A DNA stretch of 42,097 bases, taken from JALHMQ01 sp037441125 (GTDB lineage Bacteria; Pseudomonadota; Gammaproteobacteria; Burkholderiales; Burkholderiaceae_F). Positions 16,073-24,199 of the stretch are shown here, piece by piece (the stretch's first letter is position 1; the number at the start of each line of letters is the position of its first letter). Where the stretch lies: contig JBBIST010000019.1 of assembly GCA_037441125.1 (NCBI GenBank), positions 1-42,097 on the forward strand, in the 5' to 3' direction. Position numbers and translations under genes: made by a program. The notes under the pieces were generated by a model. It ran no database searches. It had not been told where the DNA came from and saw only the letters and a list, made by a program, of their open reading frames with translations.

Positions 16073-17545
16073 CTACTTCTTGCCGGCGGCCGGCGCCGGC
16101 ACCGCAGCCACGCTGTCGCGCTGGCGGGCGACATCGACCGGGCGTCCCTGCAGATGGTTCAGTGCCTGGCGCAACTGGAAGTCCTCGGGCGAACCGAATT
16201 CGTAGCGGCGCTGCGCCACCGGCGCCGGCGGTGCCGCCGGAGCGTCGGACGAGGGTGCCGGGGCAGGTGCCGGCGCCGGCGCCGGCGCGGTCTCGGCCGG
16301 TGGCTGCGGCGCGGCGCCGCGCCGGTCGCCGAGGTGGCGGGCGAGGTCGGCCTCGCGGATCGTGAAGCCGGCGAAGTTGCCCTCTGGCGTGTCCTCGACC
16401 GGCAGGTCGGGGATGATGCCGCGCGCCTGGATCGAGCGGCCGCTGGGGGTGAAGTAGCGGGCGGTGGTGAGCTTGATCGCCGCCGGTGCGTCGGCGTCGC
16501 TGCGGATCGGGATGATCGTCTGCACCGAGCCCTTGCCGAAGGTCTGCGAGCCGATCACCGTGGCGCGCTTGTGATCCTGCAGGGCGCCGGCGACGATCTC
16601 GGCGGCCGAGGCGGTGGCGCCGTTGACCAGCACCACCATCGGCACCGACCTCACTTCCTTCGGCAGGCGCGCCAGCGGATCTTCGCCGCGGCCGCGCAGG
16701 TAGTCCTCGGGCGCGGCAACGAACTTGCGGCGCGCATCTTCGTTGCGGCCGTCGGTCGACACCACCAGCGCGCGCGGCGGCAGGAACGCCGCCGACACGC
16801 CGACGGCCGAGTGCAGCAGGCCGCCCGGATCGTTGCGCAGGTCGAGCACCAGACCCTTGATCGGACCCTGGCGGAACAGGTCGCTCAGGTGCTTGACCAG
16901 ATCCTCGACCGTGCGCTCCTGGAACTGCGAGATGCGAACGAAGGCGTAGCCAGGCTCGACCATGCGCGAGCGCACCGACACGACGCGGATCACGTCGCGC
17001 ACGAGACGGAACTCGATCGGCGCCGCCTCGCCCCGGCGCACCACGGTCAGAGTGACCGTGGTCTTGGGCTTGCCGCGCATGTGCTTGACCGCCTCGGGCA
17101 GCGACATCCCGCGCGTGAGCTTGTCGTCGATCTTGATGATCAGGTCGCCGGCCTTGATGCCGGCGCGCGCCGCCGGCGTGTCGTCGATCGGCGCGATCAC
17201 GCGGATCGCCCCGTCCTCGACCCCGACTTCGATGCCGAGGCCGCCGAACTCGCCCTGGGTGCCGGCCTGAAGGTCGCGGAAGGCGTCGGCGTCGAGGAAG
17301 GCCGAGTGCGGGTCGAGCCCGGTCAGCATGCCGCTGATCGCCTCCTGGATCAGGCGGCGATCGTCGACCGGCTCGACGTAGTTGGCCTTGATCGCGCCGA
17401 AGACGTCGGTGAACTGGCGGATCTCTTCCAGCGGGATCGGCCCGCGGCTGTCGCGCAGCGCGTAGGCGGAGATTCCGAGGCTGATCGCCACGCCGGCGAC
17501 GGCGCCGACGACGATCAGACCCACACTGCGCAAACGACCGCTCAT
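16073..17545 (-). CDS. ctpA: S41 family C-terminal processing peptidase
   Basis: Periplasmic or membrane-anchored Ser/Lys protease of the CtpA/Prc family that trims envelope proteins and peptidoglycan hydrolases. The 490 residues have one N-terminal membrane anchor (about 6-27), a PDZ domain (about 95-175, with GLGIEVGVEDGAIRVI), and the S41 core. The dyad is S313 (NGATASAAEIV) and K338 (GSQTFGKGSV), 25 residues apart as in the family. A Pro/Ala-rich linker of PAPAPA repeats and a short C-terminal segment follow. The ATG at 17545 has a TTGGAGG ribosome site. It lies 58 bp downstream of envC, a murein-hydrolase activator, which supports a shared role in cell-wall remodelling. Confidence 0.95.
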   Translation of the reverse strand: MSGRLRSVGLIVVGAVAGVAISLGISAYALRDSRGPIPLEEIRQFTDVFGAIKANYVEPVDDRRLIQEAISGMLTGLDPHSAFLDADAFRDLQAGTQGEFGGLGIEVGVEDGAIRVIAPIDDTPAARAGIKAGDLIIKIDDKLTRGMSLPEAVKHMRGKPKTTVTLTVVRRGEAAPIEFRLVRDVIRVVSVRSRMVEPGYAFVRISQFQERTVEDLVKHLSDLFRQGPIKGLVLDLRNDPGGLLHSAVGVSAAFLPPRALVVSTDGRNEDARRKFVAAPEDYLRGRGEDPLARLPKEVRSVPMVVLVNGATASAAEIVAGALQDHKRATVIGSQTFGKGSVQTIIPIRSDADAPAAIKLTTARYFTPSGRSIQARGIIPDLPVEDTPEGNFAGFTIREADLARHLGDRRGAAPQPPAETAPAPAPAPAPAPSSDAPAAPPAPVAQRRYEFGSPEDFQLRQALNHLQGRPVDVARQRDSVAAVPAPAAGKK

Positions 17546-17603
17546 GCGACCTCCAAAACGCGTAGCGACAGGCGTCGGTGACGGACCCGAGGAGGCCGGC
17601 AGA

Positions 17604-18968
17604 CTAGCGCGCTGCGGCCCAGCGCAAAGGATCGACCGGGCGGCCCTGCAGGCGCATCTCAAAGTATAGGCCCGGCTCCGCATTGCCACCGGTGTTGCCG
17701 ACCTCTGCAATGACCTCGTCGGCGGCCACTCGTTCCCCGACCTGGGCCAGCAGCGACTCGTTGTTGCCGTAGACGGAGAGGAAACCCTCGCCGTGGTCGA
17801 TGACCAGCAGGTTGCCGAAGCCGCGCAGCCAGTCGGCGAACACGACCTGACCGGCGGCCACCGCGCGCACCGGGGCGCCGATCGGCGCGCGGATGAACAC
17901 CCCTTTCCAGGTCGGGGCGTTGACGCCGGCCTCGGTGCGCCGCGGCGAGCCGAAGCGCGCGCCCAACTCGCCTTGCACCGGCAGCGTCATGCGGCCGCGA
18001 AGCTGCGCCGGCGGCGCTTCTGCCGGCGCGCGCTCGGTTGCGCTCGCCGCCGCTGGCGGCCGCGGCGGCGACGGGCGGGCGGATTCGTTGCGCGAGCGCG
18101 CCGCGGCGCGCTCGCGGCGCTGCTGCTCGGCCAGAACCCGCGACAGTTCGTTCAGCAGCGAGGCCAGGCGCCGGTCGTCGCGCTCCTGGGTGGCGATCGA
18201 CTGCCGCTGGGTCTCGATCTGGCGCGCCAGCCGTTCGAGCGTCTGCCGGCGCGCCGCCTGCTGCAGCAGCAGTTGCTTGCGACTGCCGTCTTCCGCCTCG
18301 GCGATCGCCGCCAGCTCATCGATGCTGGCGCGCGACTGTTCTTCGAGCGCCGCCAGCTCCTCGCCGCGCTCGCGCAGCTCGTCCACCGACCGGCTGCCGG
18401 CGCGCGCCAGGTAGCCGAGGTAGGCCAGATCCTGACCCTGCTGCTGCGGCGACTCGCCGTCGAGCAGCCGCATCCACGCCGGCTGCTGCGCGGCCGCGAA
18501 CTGCACGCGCAGGATCTGCCCGAGTTCCTGCTGTCGGGCGTCGTGCCGGGCGGCGACCGCGCGGCTGCGCTGCTGCAACGCTGCGATCTGGCGCTCGACC
18601 TGCTGGCGGTTGCGGGCGAGCTCGCGCAGCCTGCGGTTGGCGGCGGAGATCGACGCCTCGGACGCCCTCAGCGCGTCGGTGGCTTCGCTGTGCGAGGCCT
18701 CGGCGGCCGCCAACTGGCGCTTGCTGCGCGCCAGCGCGCCTTGCAGCCGCTGCTGTTCGGCGCGCAGCTCGCGCTGACGCCGCGCGGCAGCGGTGTCGCT
18801 GCGCGTGGGCGCGGGGGCGGCGCGTGTCGCCGGCGGCTGCGCCGCCCTCGGTTCGGTGCGCGCCGACTTCTGCTGCGCGACGACGGTGGTGGCTGGTGCC
18901 AACAGCAGCGCCAGCGCGAGCGCGCCAGCCAGAGCAGGCGCGCCCAGCGGTCCGCTAGCGGGTGGCAC
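17604..18968 (-). CDS. envC: Murein hydrolase activator, EnvC family (degenerate M23/LytM)
   Basis: Periplasmic coiled-coil protein that activates amidases during septum splitting. From the GTG at 18968 it has 454 residues: a signal peptide with a hydrophobic ALAGALALALLLAPA core ending at A-Q-Q, a long charged coiled coil (about 60-280) rich in Gln, Arg, Glu and Ala, a Pro/Ala linker, and a C-terminal LytM domain. The metal ligands of active M23 peptidases are missing: the HxH position reads LYFEMR and the first His position lies in WKGVFIRAP, as in non-catalytic EnvC activators. The listed start overlaps the end of gpmA by 14 bases; an ATG at 19004 would overlap by 50 bases and add 12 Arg/Pro-rich residues. 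Confidence 0.9.
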   Translation of the reverse strand: MPPASGPLGAPALAGALALALLLAPATTVVAQQKSARTEPRAAQPPATRAAPAPTRSDTAAARRQRELRAEQQRLQGALARSKRQLAAAEASHSEATDALRASEASISAANRRLRELARNRQQVERQIAALQQRSRAVAARHDARQQELGQILRVQFAAAQQPAWMRLLDGESPQQQGQDLAYLGYLARAGSRSVDELRERGEELAALEEQSRASIDELAAIAEAEDGSRKQLLLQQAARRQTLERLARQIETQRQSIATQERDDRRLASLLNELSRVLAEQQRRERAAARSRNESARPSPPRPPAAASATERAPAEAPPAQLRGRMTLPVQGELGARFGSPRRTEAGVNAPTWKGVFIRAPIGAPVRAVAAGQVVFADWLRGFGNLLVIDHGEGFLSVYGNNESLLAQVGERVAADEVIAEVGNTGGNAEPGLYFEMRLQGRPVDPLRWAAAR

Positions 18969-19710
18969 CGGCCTTGCCCTGGGCAGCGACGGCCGCCGTC
19001 GCACGCGCGATCGCCTCGGGGTCGCCCAGGTAGTAGTGACGGATGGGCTGGAGGCGCTCGTCGAGCTCGTAGACCAGCGGCTGGCCGGTCGGGATGTTCA
19101 GGCCGACGATGTCGTCGTCGGAGATCGCGTCCAGGTACTTGACCAGTGCCCGCAGCGAGTTGCCGTGCGCGGCCACCAGCACGCGCCGGCCGCGCTGCAG
19201 CGCCGGCGCGATCGAGTCATTCCAGAACGGCAGCACGCGCGCCACCGTGTCCTGCAGCGACTCGGTGGCCGGCATCTCGCCGGGCGGCACGTGCCGGTAG
19301 CGCGGGTCGTTGCCGGCCCAGCGCGGATCGTCGCGGCCGAGCGGCTCGGGCGCGATCGCGTAGGCGCGCCGCCAGGCAAGCACCTGCTGCTCGCCGAAGC
19401 GGGCCGCGGTCTCGGCCTTGTTCAGTCCCTGCAGGGCGCCGTAGTGGCGCTCGTTCAGGCGCCAACTGTGCACCACCGGAATCCACATCAGGTCGAGCGC
19501 ATCGAGCGCCAGCCACAGCGAACGGATCGCGCGCCTGAGCACCGAGGTGTAGGCGATATCGAAACCGAAGCCCTCGCGCCGCAGCAGTTGGCCGGCGGCG
19601 GTGGCCTCAGCGCAGCCGCGGTCGGTCAGGTCGACGTCGGTCCAGCCGGTGAAGCGATTCTCGAGGTTCCACTGGCTTTCGCCGTGGCGCATCAGCACCA
19701 GCTTGTACAT
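18955..19710 (-). CDS. gpmA: 2,3-bisphosphoglycerate-dependent phosphoglycerate mutase
   Basis: Glycolytic enzyme interconverting 3- and 2-phosphoglycerate in the cytoplasm. The 251 residues match the family. The phosphohistidine H9 lies in LMRHGESQWN, and the second histidine in VLVAAHGNSLRALV; RFTGWTDVDLTDRG and the NERHYGALQGLNKAETA segment are diagnostic of the cofactor-dependent type. The ATG at 19710 starts the gene. It heads the minus-strand run gpmA-envC-ctpA-moeB-dsbB and diverges from the rhodanese gene across a 99-bp region. Confidence 0.97.
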   Translation of the reverse strand: MYKLVLMRHGESQWNLENRFTGWTDVDLTDRGCAEATAAGQLLRREGFGFDIAYTSVLRRAIRSLWLALDALDLMWIPVVHSWRLNERHYGALQGLNKAETAARFGEQQVLAWRRAYAIAPEPLGRDDPRWAGNDPRYRHVPPGEMPATESLQDTVARVLPFWNDSIAPALQRGRRVLVAAHGNSLRALVKYLDAISDDDIVGLNIPTGQPLVYELDERLQPIRHYYLGDPEAIARATAAVAAQGKAGATR

Positions 19711-19771
19711 GTGGTCGCGTCCCTCGCTGCGCGGCGGCGCGCGCGCAAGCGCGCGCCAGAAGCGGGCATTT

Positions 19772-19777
19772 TATAAT
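19772..19777 (+). promoter_or_regulatory. TATAAT -10 box upstream of the rhodanese gene
   Basis: A consensus TATAAT stands out in an otherwise GC-rich region, 32 bases before the GTG start at 19810. No recognisable -35 lies 16-18 bases upstream, so the promoter may be activator-dependent or of extended -10 type. It would serve the rhodanese-grxC-secB-gpsA run. Confidence 0.5.
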
Positions 19778-19809
19778 CGCCGTCCGTTGCCCACCGCCGA
19801 AGGTCGCGC

Positions 19810-20211
19810 GTGCAGTTTTTCATCGACAACATCTTTCTGATCGCGATCGCCTTCATCAGCGGCGCGATGCTGATCTGGCCGCTGATCCGCAACCGCGCTG
19901 CCGGACCGGGGCTCAACACGCTCGAGGCGACGCGGCTGATCAACAGCCGCAACGCGCAGATCGTCGATGTGCGCGGCGCCGACGAGTTCGCTCGCGGCTC
20001 GCTGCCGAATGCGAAGAACCTGCCGCGCGCCGCACTCGCCGACCGCGCCGGCGAACTGAAGAAGGACCGGCCGGTGATCGTCGTCTGCAATACCGGCCAG
20101 ACTGCGCGCCCGGCCGCCGCCCAGTTGCGGGCCGCAGGCTTCGGCGAGGTGTTCGTCCTGGCGGGCGGCCTGGCCGCTTGGCGCGAGGCCGGACTGCCGG
20201 TGCGCAAGTAA
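19810..20211 (+). CDS. Membrane-anchored rhodanese-like sulfurtransferase
   Basis: A 133-residue protein with one N-terminal membrane helix (about residues 5-24) and a single rhodanese domain. The domain shows IVDVRGADEFARGSLPNAKNL, the active-site cysteine C93 in VVCNTGQTA, and a C-terminal GGLAAWREAGLP. It probably handles sulfane sulfur at the membrane; the natural substrate is unknown. The start is GTG at 19810. Position directly before grxC and secB is a conserved neighbourhood in betaproteobacteria and suggests redox or sulfur housekeeping linked to export. Confidence 0.92.
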   Translation: MQFFIDNIFLIAIAFISGAMLIWPLIRNRAAGPGLNTLEATRLINSRNAQIVDVRGADEFARGSLPNAKNLPRAALADRAGELKKDRPVIVVCNTGQTARPAAAQLRAAGFGEVFVLAGGLAAWREAGLPVRK

Positions 20212-20238
20212 ACAGTGCAAGTTTGCAGGGAAGCTTCG

Positions 20239-20499
20239 ATGACCGTCGACGTCGTCATGTACAGCACCGCCGTGTGCCCCTACTGTCAGCGCGCCGAGGC
20301 GCTGCTCAAGGCGCGCGGTGTGGCGCAGATCCGCAAGATCCGCATCGACCTGGAACCGGCGCGACGCGACGAGATGATCGAAAAGACCGGCCGTCGCACG
20401 GTGCCGCAGATCTTCATCGGCGCGACCCACGTCGGCGGCTTCGACGATCTCGCCGCCCTCGACCGTGACGGAAAGCTGACACCGCTGCTGGCCGCCTGA
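20239..20499 (+). CDS. grxC: Glutaredoxin 3
   Basis: Dithiol glutaredoxin of 86 residues with the CPYC active site (Cys13-Cys16), the cis-proline segment RRTVPQIFIG and the glutathione-binding GGFDDL loop. It reduces disulfides with glutathione in the cytoplasm. The ATG at 20239 has an AGGGAAG ribosome site; an in-frame ATG at 20215 would add eight residues not found in the family. It lies 27 bp behind the rhodanese gene. Confidence 0.95.
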   Translation: MTVDVVMYSTAVCPYCQRAEALLKARGVAQIRKIRIDLEPARRDEMIEKTGRRTVPQIFIGATHVGGFDDLAALDRDGKLTPLLAA

Positions 20500-20502
20500 G
20501 CG

Positions 20503-20526
20503 GCCGGCGCAATGAACCGCGCCGGC
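20503..20526 (+). terminator. GC hairpin after grxC
   Basis: Perfect 8-bp stem (GCCGGCGC with GCGCCGGC) and an 8-base loop, just after the grxC stop. No T-run follows. It could protect the upstream mRNA or dampen read-through to secB. Confidence 0.3.
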
Positions 20527-20587
20527 GGCACCGGCGGCACCTGACCGCGGCCGCGCGCTGCGCACCGCACTGAAACGGAACCGTCCC

Positions 20588-21076
20588 ATGGCCGACACTC
20601 CCAGCGCCGCCGCCGCGGCCGCCGCCCCCGTGTTCCAACTGCAGCGCGTCTACCTGAAGGACGCCTCGCTCGAGATGCCGCACGCGCCGACCATCTTTCT
20701 CGAGCAGGAGGCGCCGCAGGTCGATGTGCAACTCGAGGTCAGCCACGAAAAGGTCCTCGACGGCATCGTCGAGATCGTCGTGCGCGTGACCACGACCGCG
20801 CGCATCAAGGACCGGGTGCTGTTCCTGGTCGAGGCCAAGCAAGGCGGGATCTTCGAGATGCGCGGCATCCCCGAGGAACAGTTCGAGCCGATCGTCGGCA
20901 TCGTCTGCCCGGGCATCGTCTATCCCTACCTGCGCGCCAACATCGCCGATCTGATCAACCGCACCGGTCTGCCGCCCGTGCATCTGGCCGAGATCAACTT
21001 CGAGTCGCTCTACCAGCAGCGCCTCGCCCAGCGCCAGGGCGCGACCCTGGCGCCGGCGAGCGCGACGCCGCAATAG
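20588..21076 (+). CDS. secB: Protein-export chaperone SecB
   Basis: Cytoplasmic tetrameric chaperone that holds preproteins unfolded and hands them to SecA. The 162 residues have the full fold: FQLQRVYLKDASLEMPHAP at the start, HEKVLDGIVEIVVRVTTTA, VEAKQGGIFEMRGIPEEQ, the CPGIVYPYLRANIADLINRTGLPPVHL core and an acidic-to-polar tail. An Ala run (residues 7-13) precedes the fold. Gene order grxC-secB-gpsA is conserved across many proteobacteria. Confidence 0.97.
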   Translation: MADTPSAAAAAAAPVFQLQRVYLKDASLEMPHAPTIFLEQEAPQVDVQLEVSHEKVLDGIVEIVVRVTTTARIKDRVLFLVEAKQGGIFEMRGIPEEQFEPIVGIVCPGIVYPYLRANIADLINRTGLPPVHLAEINFESLYQQRLAQRQGATLAPASATPQ

Positions 21077-21090
21077 CGACGGCGCTGCGG

Positions 21091-22071
21091 ATGAAGGTCG
21101 CGGTGCTCGGCGCCGGTGCCTGGGGCACCGCGTTCGCCGGCGCCCTGGCGGCGCGCCACGCGGTGTGCCTGTGGGCGCGCGACCCGGCGCAGGCGGCCGA
21201 GATCGACGCCAGCCGCTGCAACCGGCGTTATCTGCCGCAGCATCGGCTGCCGCAGGAGCTCGCGGTGAGCGCCGATCTGGCGCGCGCGCTGGCGGACGCC
21301 GAGCTGATCTTCATCGCCACGCCGACAGCGGCGCTGCGCGAGGTGCTGCGCCGCCTGCGCGCCCTGCACTCGGCCGCACCGATCGCCTGGCTGTGCAAGG
21401 GCTTCGAACGCGACAGCGGCCTGCTCGCGCATCAGGTGGTGGCGGCCGAGCTCGGATCGCAGTGCCTCGCCGGATCGCTGTCGGGGCCCAGCTTCGCCGA
21501 CGAGGTGGCGCGAGGCCTGCCGACCGCGCTCACGATTGCCGGCGCGCCGGCGCTGTGCGCGCGGGTCACCGCCGCATGCCACGCCGGTGCGCTGCGCATC
21601 TACTCGACCGATGACGTGGTCGGCGTCGAAGTCGGCGGCGCGGTGAAGAACGTGCTGGCGATCGCCACCGGCATCGCCGATGCGCTCGGGCTCGGCTTGA
21701 ATGCGCGCGCGGCGCTGATCACGCGCGGTCTGGCCGAGATCACGCGCCTGGGCGTGGCGCTCGGCGCGCGCGCCGAAACCTTCACCGGGCTAGCCGGCGT
21801 CGGCGACCTGATCCTGACCTGCACCGGCGAGCTGTCGCGCAACCGCCAGGTCGGGCTGATGCTGGGGCGCGGCCGCGCGCTGGCCGATGCGCTGGCCGAA
21901 CTCGGACACGTGGCCGAGGGCGTGTGGTCGGCGCCGGCGGTGGCGGCGCGCGCCGCGGCGCTCGGCGTCGAGATGCCGATCACGCAGGAGGTGTGTGCGG
22001 TGCTCGACGGGCGGCTCGAGCCGCGCGCAGCACTGCAGCGGCTGCTCGCGCGTGAGCCGAGGCCCGAGTGA
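21091..22071 (+). CDS. gpsA: Glycerol-3-phosphate dehydrogenase [NAD(P)+]
   Basis: Reduces dihydroxyacetone phosphate to sn-glycerol 3-phosphate for phospholipid synthesis. The 326 residues start with the dinucleotide fold GAGAWG (7-12), and include LSGPSFADEVARGLPTA, the catalytic lysine in VGGAVKNVLAIATG, and the substrate-domain motif GVGDLILTCTGELSRNR. It starts 14 bp behind secB. Its stop overlaps the GTG start of the next gene (GTGA). Confidence 0.97.
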   Translation: MKVAVLGAGAWGTAFAGALAARHAVCLWARDPAQAAEIDASRCNRRYLPQHRLPQELAVSADLARALADAELIFIATPTAALREVLRRLRALHSAAPIAWLCKGFERDSGLLAHQVVAAELGSQCLAGSLSGPSFADEVARGLPTALTIAGAPALCARVTAACHAGALRIYSTDDVVGVEVGGAVKNVLAIATGIADALGLGLNARAALITRGLAEITRLGVALGARAETFTGLAGVGDLILTCTGELSRNRQVGLMLGRGRALADALAELGHVAEGVWSAPAVAARAAALGVEMPITQEVCAVLDGRLEPRAALQRLLAREPRPE

Positions 22072-22676
22072 GCGGCGCGCCGGCAGTCGCCGCTTTGCGC
22101 GCGGTGTGCGTGTTCTGCGGCTCGCAGGCGGGAGTGCGCGCCGAGTACCGGACCGCGGCGCATGCGCTCGGCGCCTGGCTGGCGCAGCACGGCATCGAGG
22201 TCGTGTTCGGCGGCGGCCACGTCGGCCTGATGGGCGCGCTGGCCGACGCCGCGCTCGCCGCCGGCGGGCGCGTGACCGGTGTCATCCCCGAGCACCTGAT
22301 GCGACCCGAGCTCGCGCACCGCGGCCTGAGCGAGCTGATCGTCGTCGACACGATGCACACGCGCAAGCGCACGATGGCGAGCCGCGCCGACGCCTTCATC
22401 GTCCTGCCCGGCGGCTACGGCACCTTCGAGGAGATGTTCGAGATGATCACCTGGCTGCAGTTGCGGCTGCAGCCCAAGCCGGTCGGTCTGCTCAACGTTG
22501 CCGGCTACTTTGATCGGCTGATCGACTTTCTGCGCCACGCCGCCGACGAAGGCTTCATCCGCGCCGAACACCGCGAACTGTGGTGCCTGGAGACCGACGC
22601 GGCGCGCTTGGCCGAGCGGCTGCGCCAACGCATCGCCCGCGGCGCGCGTGCGCGTTCCCACCTCGAGCGCAGTTGA
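22068..22676 (+). CDS. LOG-family cytokinin-riboside-monophosphate phosphoribohydrolase-like protein (TIGR00730)
   Basis: Rossmann-fold hydrolase of the LOG / lysine-decarboxylase-like family, which cleaves the N-glycosidic bond of nucleoside monophosphates. The 202 residues contain the two diagnostic motifs: MHTRKRTM (96-103) and PGGYGTFEE (114-122), plus the GGGHVGLMGALADAAL nucleotide loop. Older annotations as lysine decarboxylase are incorrect. The GTG at 22068 overlaps the gpsA TGA by four bases, so the two are translationally coupled. In bacteria the physiological substrate is usually unknown. Confidence 0.92.
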   Translation: MSGAPAVAALRAVCVFCGSQAGVRAEYRTAAHALGAWLAQHGIEVVFGGGHVGLMGALADAALAAGGRVTGVIPEHLMRPELAHRGLSELIVVDTMHTRKRTMASRADAFIVLPGGYGTFEEMFEMITWLQLRLQPKPVGLLNVAGYFDRLIDFLRHAADEGFIRAEHRELWCLETDAARLAERLRQRIARGARARSHLERS

Positions 22677-22692
22677 AGCTGATACGCCGGAG

Positions 22693-23163
22693 CTATGCGC
22701 CGCCGGCGTAGCCGTTCTGGCGCCATGCCTCGAACACCACCACCGCCACGGCATTGGACAGGTTCAGGCTGCGGTTGCCCGGCCGCATCGGCAGCCGCAA
22801 GCGCTGCGCCGGCGCAAACGACTCGCGCAGCGCCGCCGGCAAGCCCGCGGACTCGGCCCCGAACACGAGCCAGTCGCCGGCGCGAAAGCGCACCTGCGCG
22901 ATCGGCATCGACCCGTGCGTGGTGAGCGCGAACATGCGCGTGCGCTCGGGTGACTCGGCAGCCAGCAACGCCGGCCAATCGTCGTGCACCTTGACGGCGG
23001 CGTACTCGTGGTAGTCGAGGCCGGCGCGACGCAGCTGCTTGTCGGAAAGATCGAAGCCCAGCGGCCGCACCAGGTGCAGTTGCGCGCCGGTGTTGGCGCA
23101 CAGGCGGATCACGTTGCCGGTGTTGGGCGGGATCTCGGGGGCGACCAGGACAACGTGAAACAT
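22693..23163 (-). CDS. trmL: tRNA (cytidine/uridine-2'-O-)-methyltransferase TrmL
   Basis: SPOUT-class enzyme that 2'-O-methylates the wobble base of certain leucine tRNAs. The 156 residues give the minimal TrmL fold: NTGNVIRLCANTG at the start, LGFDLSDKQLRRAGLDYHEY, FGAESAGLP, and the C-terminal knot MRPGNRSLNLSNAVAVVVFEAW. The ATG at 23163 has a GGAG ribosome site. It converges with the LOG-family gene. A 131-bp inverted repeat fills the gap to comF upstream. Confidence 0.94.
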   Translation of the reverse strand: MFHVVLVAPEIPPNTGNVIRLCANTGAQLHLVRPLGFDLSDKQLRRAGLDYHEYAAVKVHDDWPALLAAESPERTRMFALTTHGSMPIAQVRFRAGDWLVFGAESAGLPAALRESFAPAQRLRLPMRPGNRSLNLSNAVAVVVFEAWRQNGYAGGA

Positions 23164-23172
23164 CGGCTCCGG

Positions 23173-23303
23173 CTCAGAGGCTGTGAGCAAATCTACTGCG
23201 CGTCCCGATCTCGCGCCTGCGCTGCTCGCCGTACGCCTCTGTACGGGTGCGCTGCTCGGCGCGATCTCGGGCCGCTCGCAACGATTTCCTCACAGCCCCT
23301 CAG
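23173..23303 (-). repeat. 131-bp imperfect inverted repeat (hairpin element) between comF and trmL
   Basis: The outer arms read CTCAGAGGCTGTGAGCAAATC on the left and, in reverse complement, CTGAGGGGCTGTGAGGAAATC on the right. Pairing continues imperfectly inward, including GATCTCGCGCC opposite GAGATCGCGCC, to a perfect centre: CCGTAC, a 6-base loop, GTACGG (23229-23246). The right edge carries the comF stop codon and the left edge lies about 10 bases before the trmL start, so the element exactly occupies the intergene space. It resembles a REP/MITE-type unit and may terminate or stabilise comF mRNA. Confidence 0.75.
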
Positions 23304-24064
23304 GGCGTGCGAGCGACCACGGCGCAGATCACCGGCGCGACGCCGGCGCGCTTGAGCACGCGCGCGGCCTCGTCGAGCGTGCTGCCGCTGGTCATGACGT
23401 CGTCGATCAGCACGACGCAGCGGCCGGCCAGCGCCGCCTCGTGCCCGGCGTCGACGGCGAAGGCGCCGCGCAGGTTGGCATGCCGCGCTGCAAGCGCCAG
23501 CGCCTCCTGCGGTGGCCGATGGCGCACGCGCAGCAGCGCCTGCGCCAGCAGTGGGCGGCCGCAGGTACGCGCCGCGACCCGGGCGATCTCGAGCGCCTGG
23601 TTGAAGCCGCGTTCGCGCTGCCGCTCGAAGGCGAGCGGCACCGGCACCAGGCAGGCATCAGGCGGCGCGCGCTCGTCGATCAGGCGGCCGAGCAGAGAGC
23701 CGAATGTGCGCGCGATCTCGAGCCGGTGCGCGAACTTCAAGCCAGAGACCAGCGCGTCGATCGGCGCCGCGTAGTCGGCCAGCGCATGCGTGGCGTCGAA
23801 GGCCGGCGGCTGGCGCAGGCAGCGGCCGCACAAGTCGCCGCTGCCCAGACGCAAAGCGCACACGCGGCAGCGGCGCTCGTCGGCGGCGAAGAAGTCGGCG
23901 GCGCAACCGGCGCATATCGGATCGCCGCGCGCGCTGCCGCACAGGGCGCAGTGCGGCGCGATCCACGCGCGCAGCGACCAGGCCTCGCTGGCCGCGCGAT
24001 GCGCAAGCGCGGCGGCGGACGAAGGCGGCGTTGGCGGTGGCGGCGCGGGCACGGGAGCCAGCAT
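23300..24064 (-). CDS. comF: ComF family phosphoribosyltransferase-like protein
   Basis: ComF-type protein of 254 residues: an N-terminal zinc-ribbon region with several cysteine pairs (CALC, CAGC, CRVC, CGRC at about 40-90), then a phosphoribosyltransferase-like domain with the PRPP-loop VVLIDDVMTSGSTL near the C-terminus. In naturally transformable bacteria ComF is needed for DNA uptake or its cytoplasmic handling; in many species its role is not known. The ATG at 24064 is chosen as the start of the Pro-rich N-terminus. Its TGA is part of the right arm of the inverted repeat at 23173-23303. It diverges from bioC across 135 bp. Confidence 0.92.
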   Translation of the reverse strand: MLAPVPAPPPPTPPSSAAALAHRAASEAWSLRAWIAPHCALCGSARGDPICAGCAADFFAADERRCRVCALRLGSGDLCGRCLRQPPAFDATHALADYAAPIDALVSGLKFAHRLEIARTFGSLLGRLIDERAPPDACLVPVPLAFERQRERGFNQALEIARVAARTCGRPLLAQALLRVRHRPPQEALALAARHANLRGAFAVDAGHEAALAGRCVVLIDDVMTSGSTLDEAARVLKRAGVAPVICAVVARTP

Positions 24065-24199
24065 ATACACTGGCTGCAGCCGGTTCGCGGCGCGTTTCCC
24101 CGCGCCGCTCGCGGCGCATGAGCGCGCGCTCGCAAGTGCGCGGCGCCACCGCAGCGCGTTGTCGAAGCGCCGGCTGCACGTATCGCTTCCGCCCGCCGC

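Noticed and set aside
15995..17581. Plus-strand frame of over 500 codons opposite ctpA
   Set aside because: Antisense shadow of ctpA; low-complexity His/Arg/Asp-rich translation and no ribosome site or domain.
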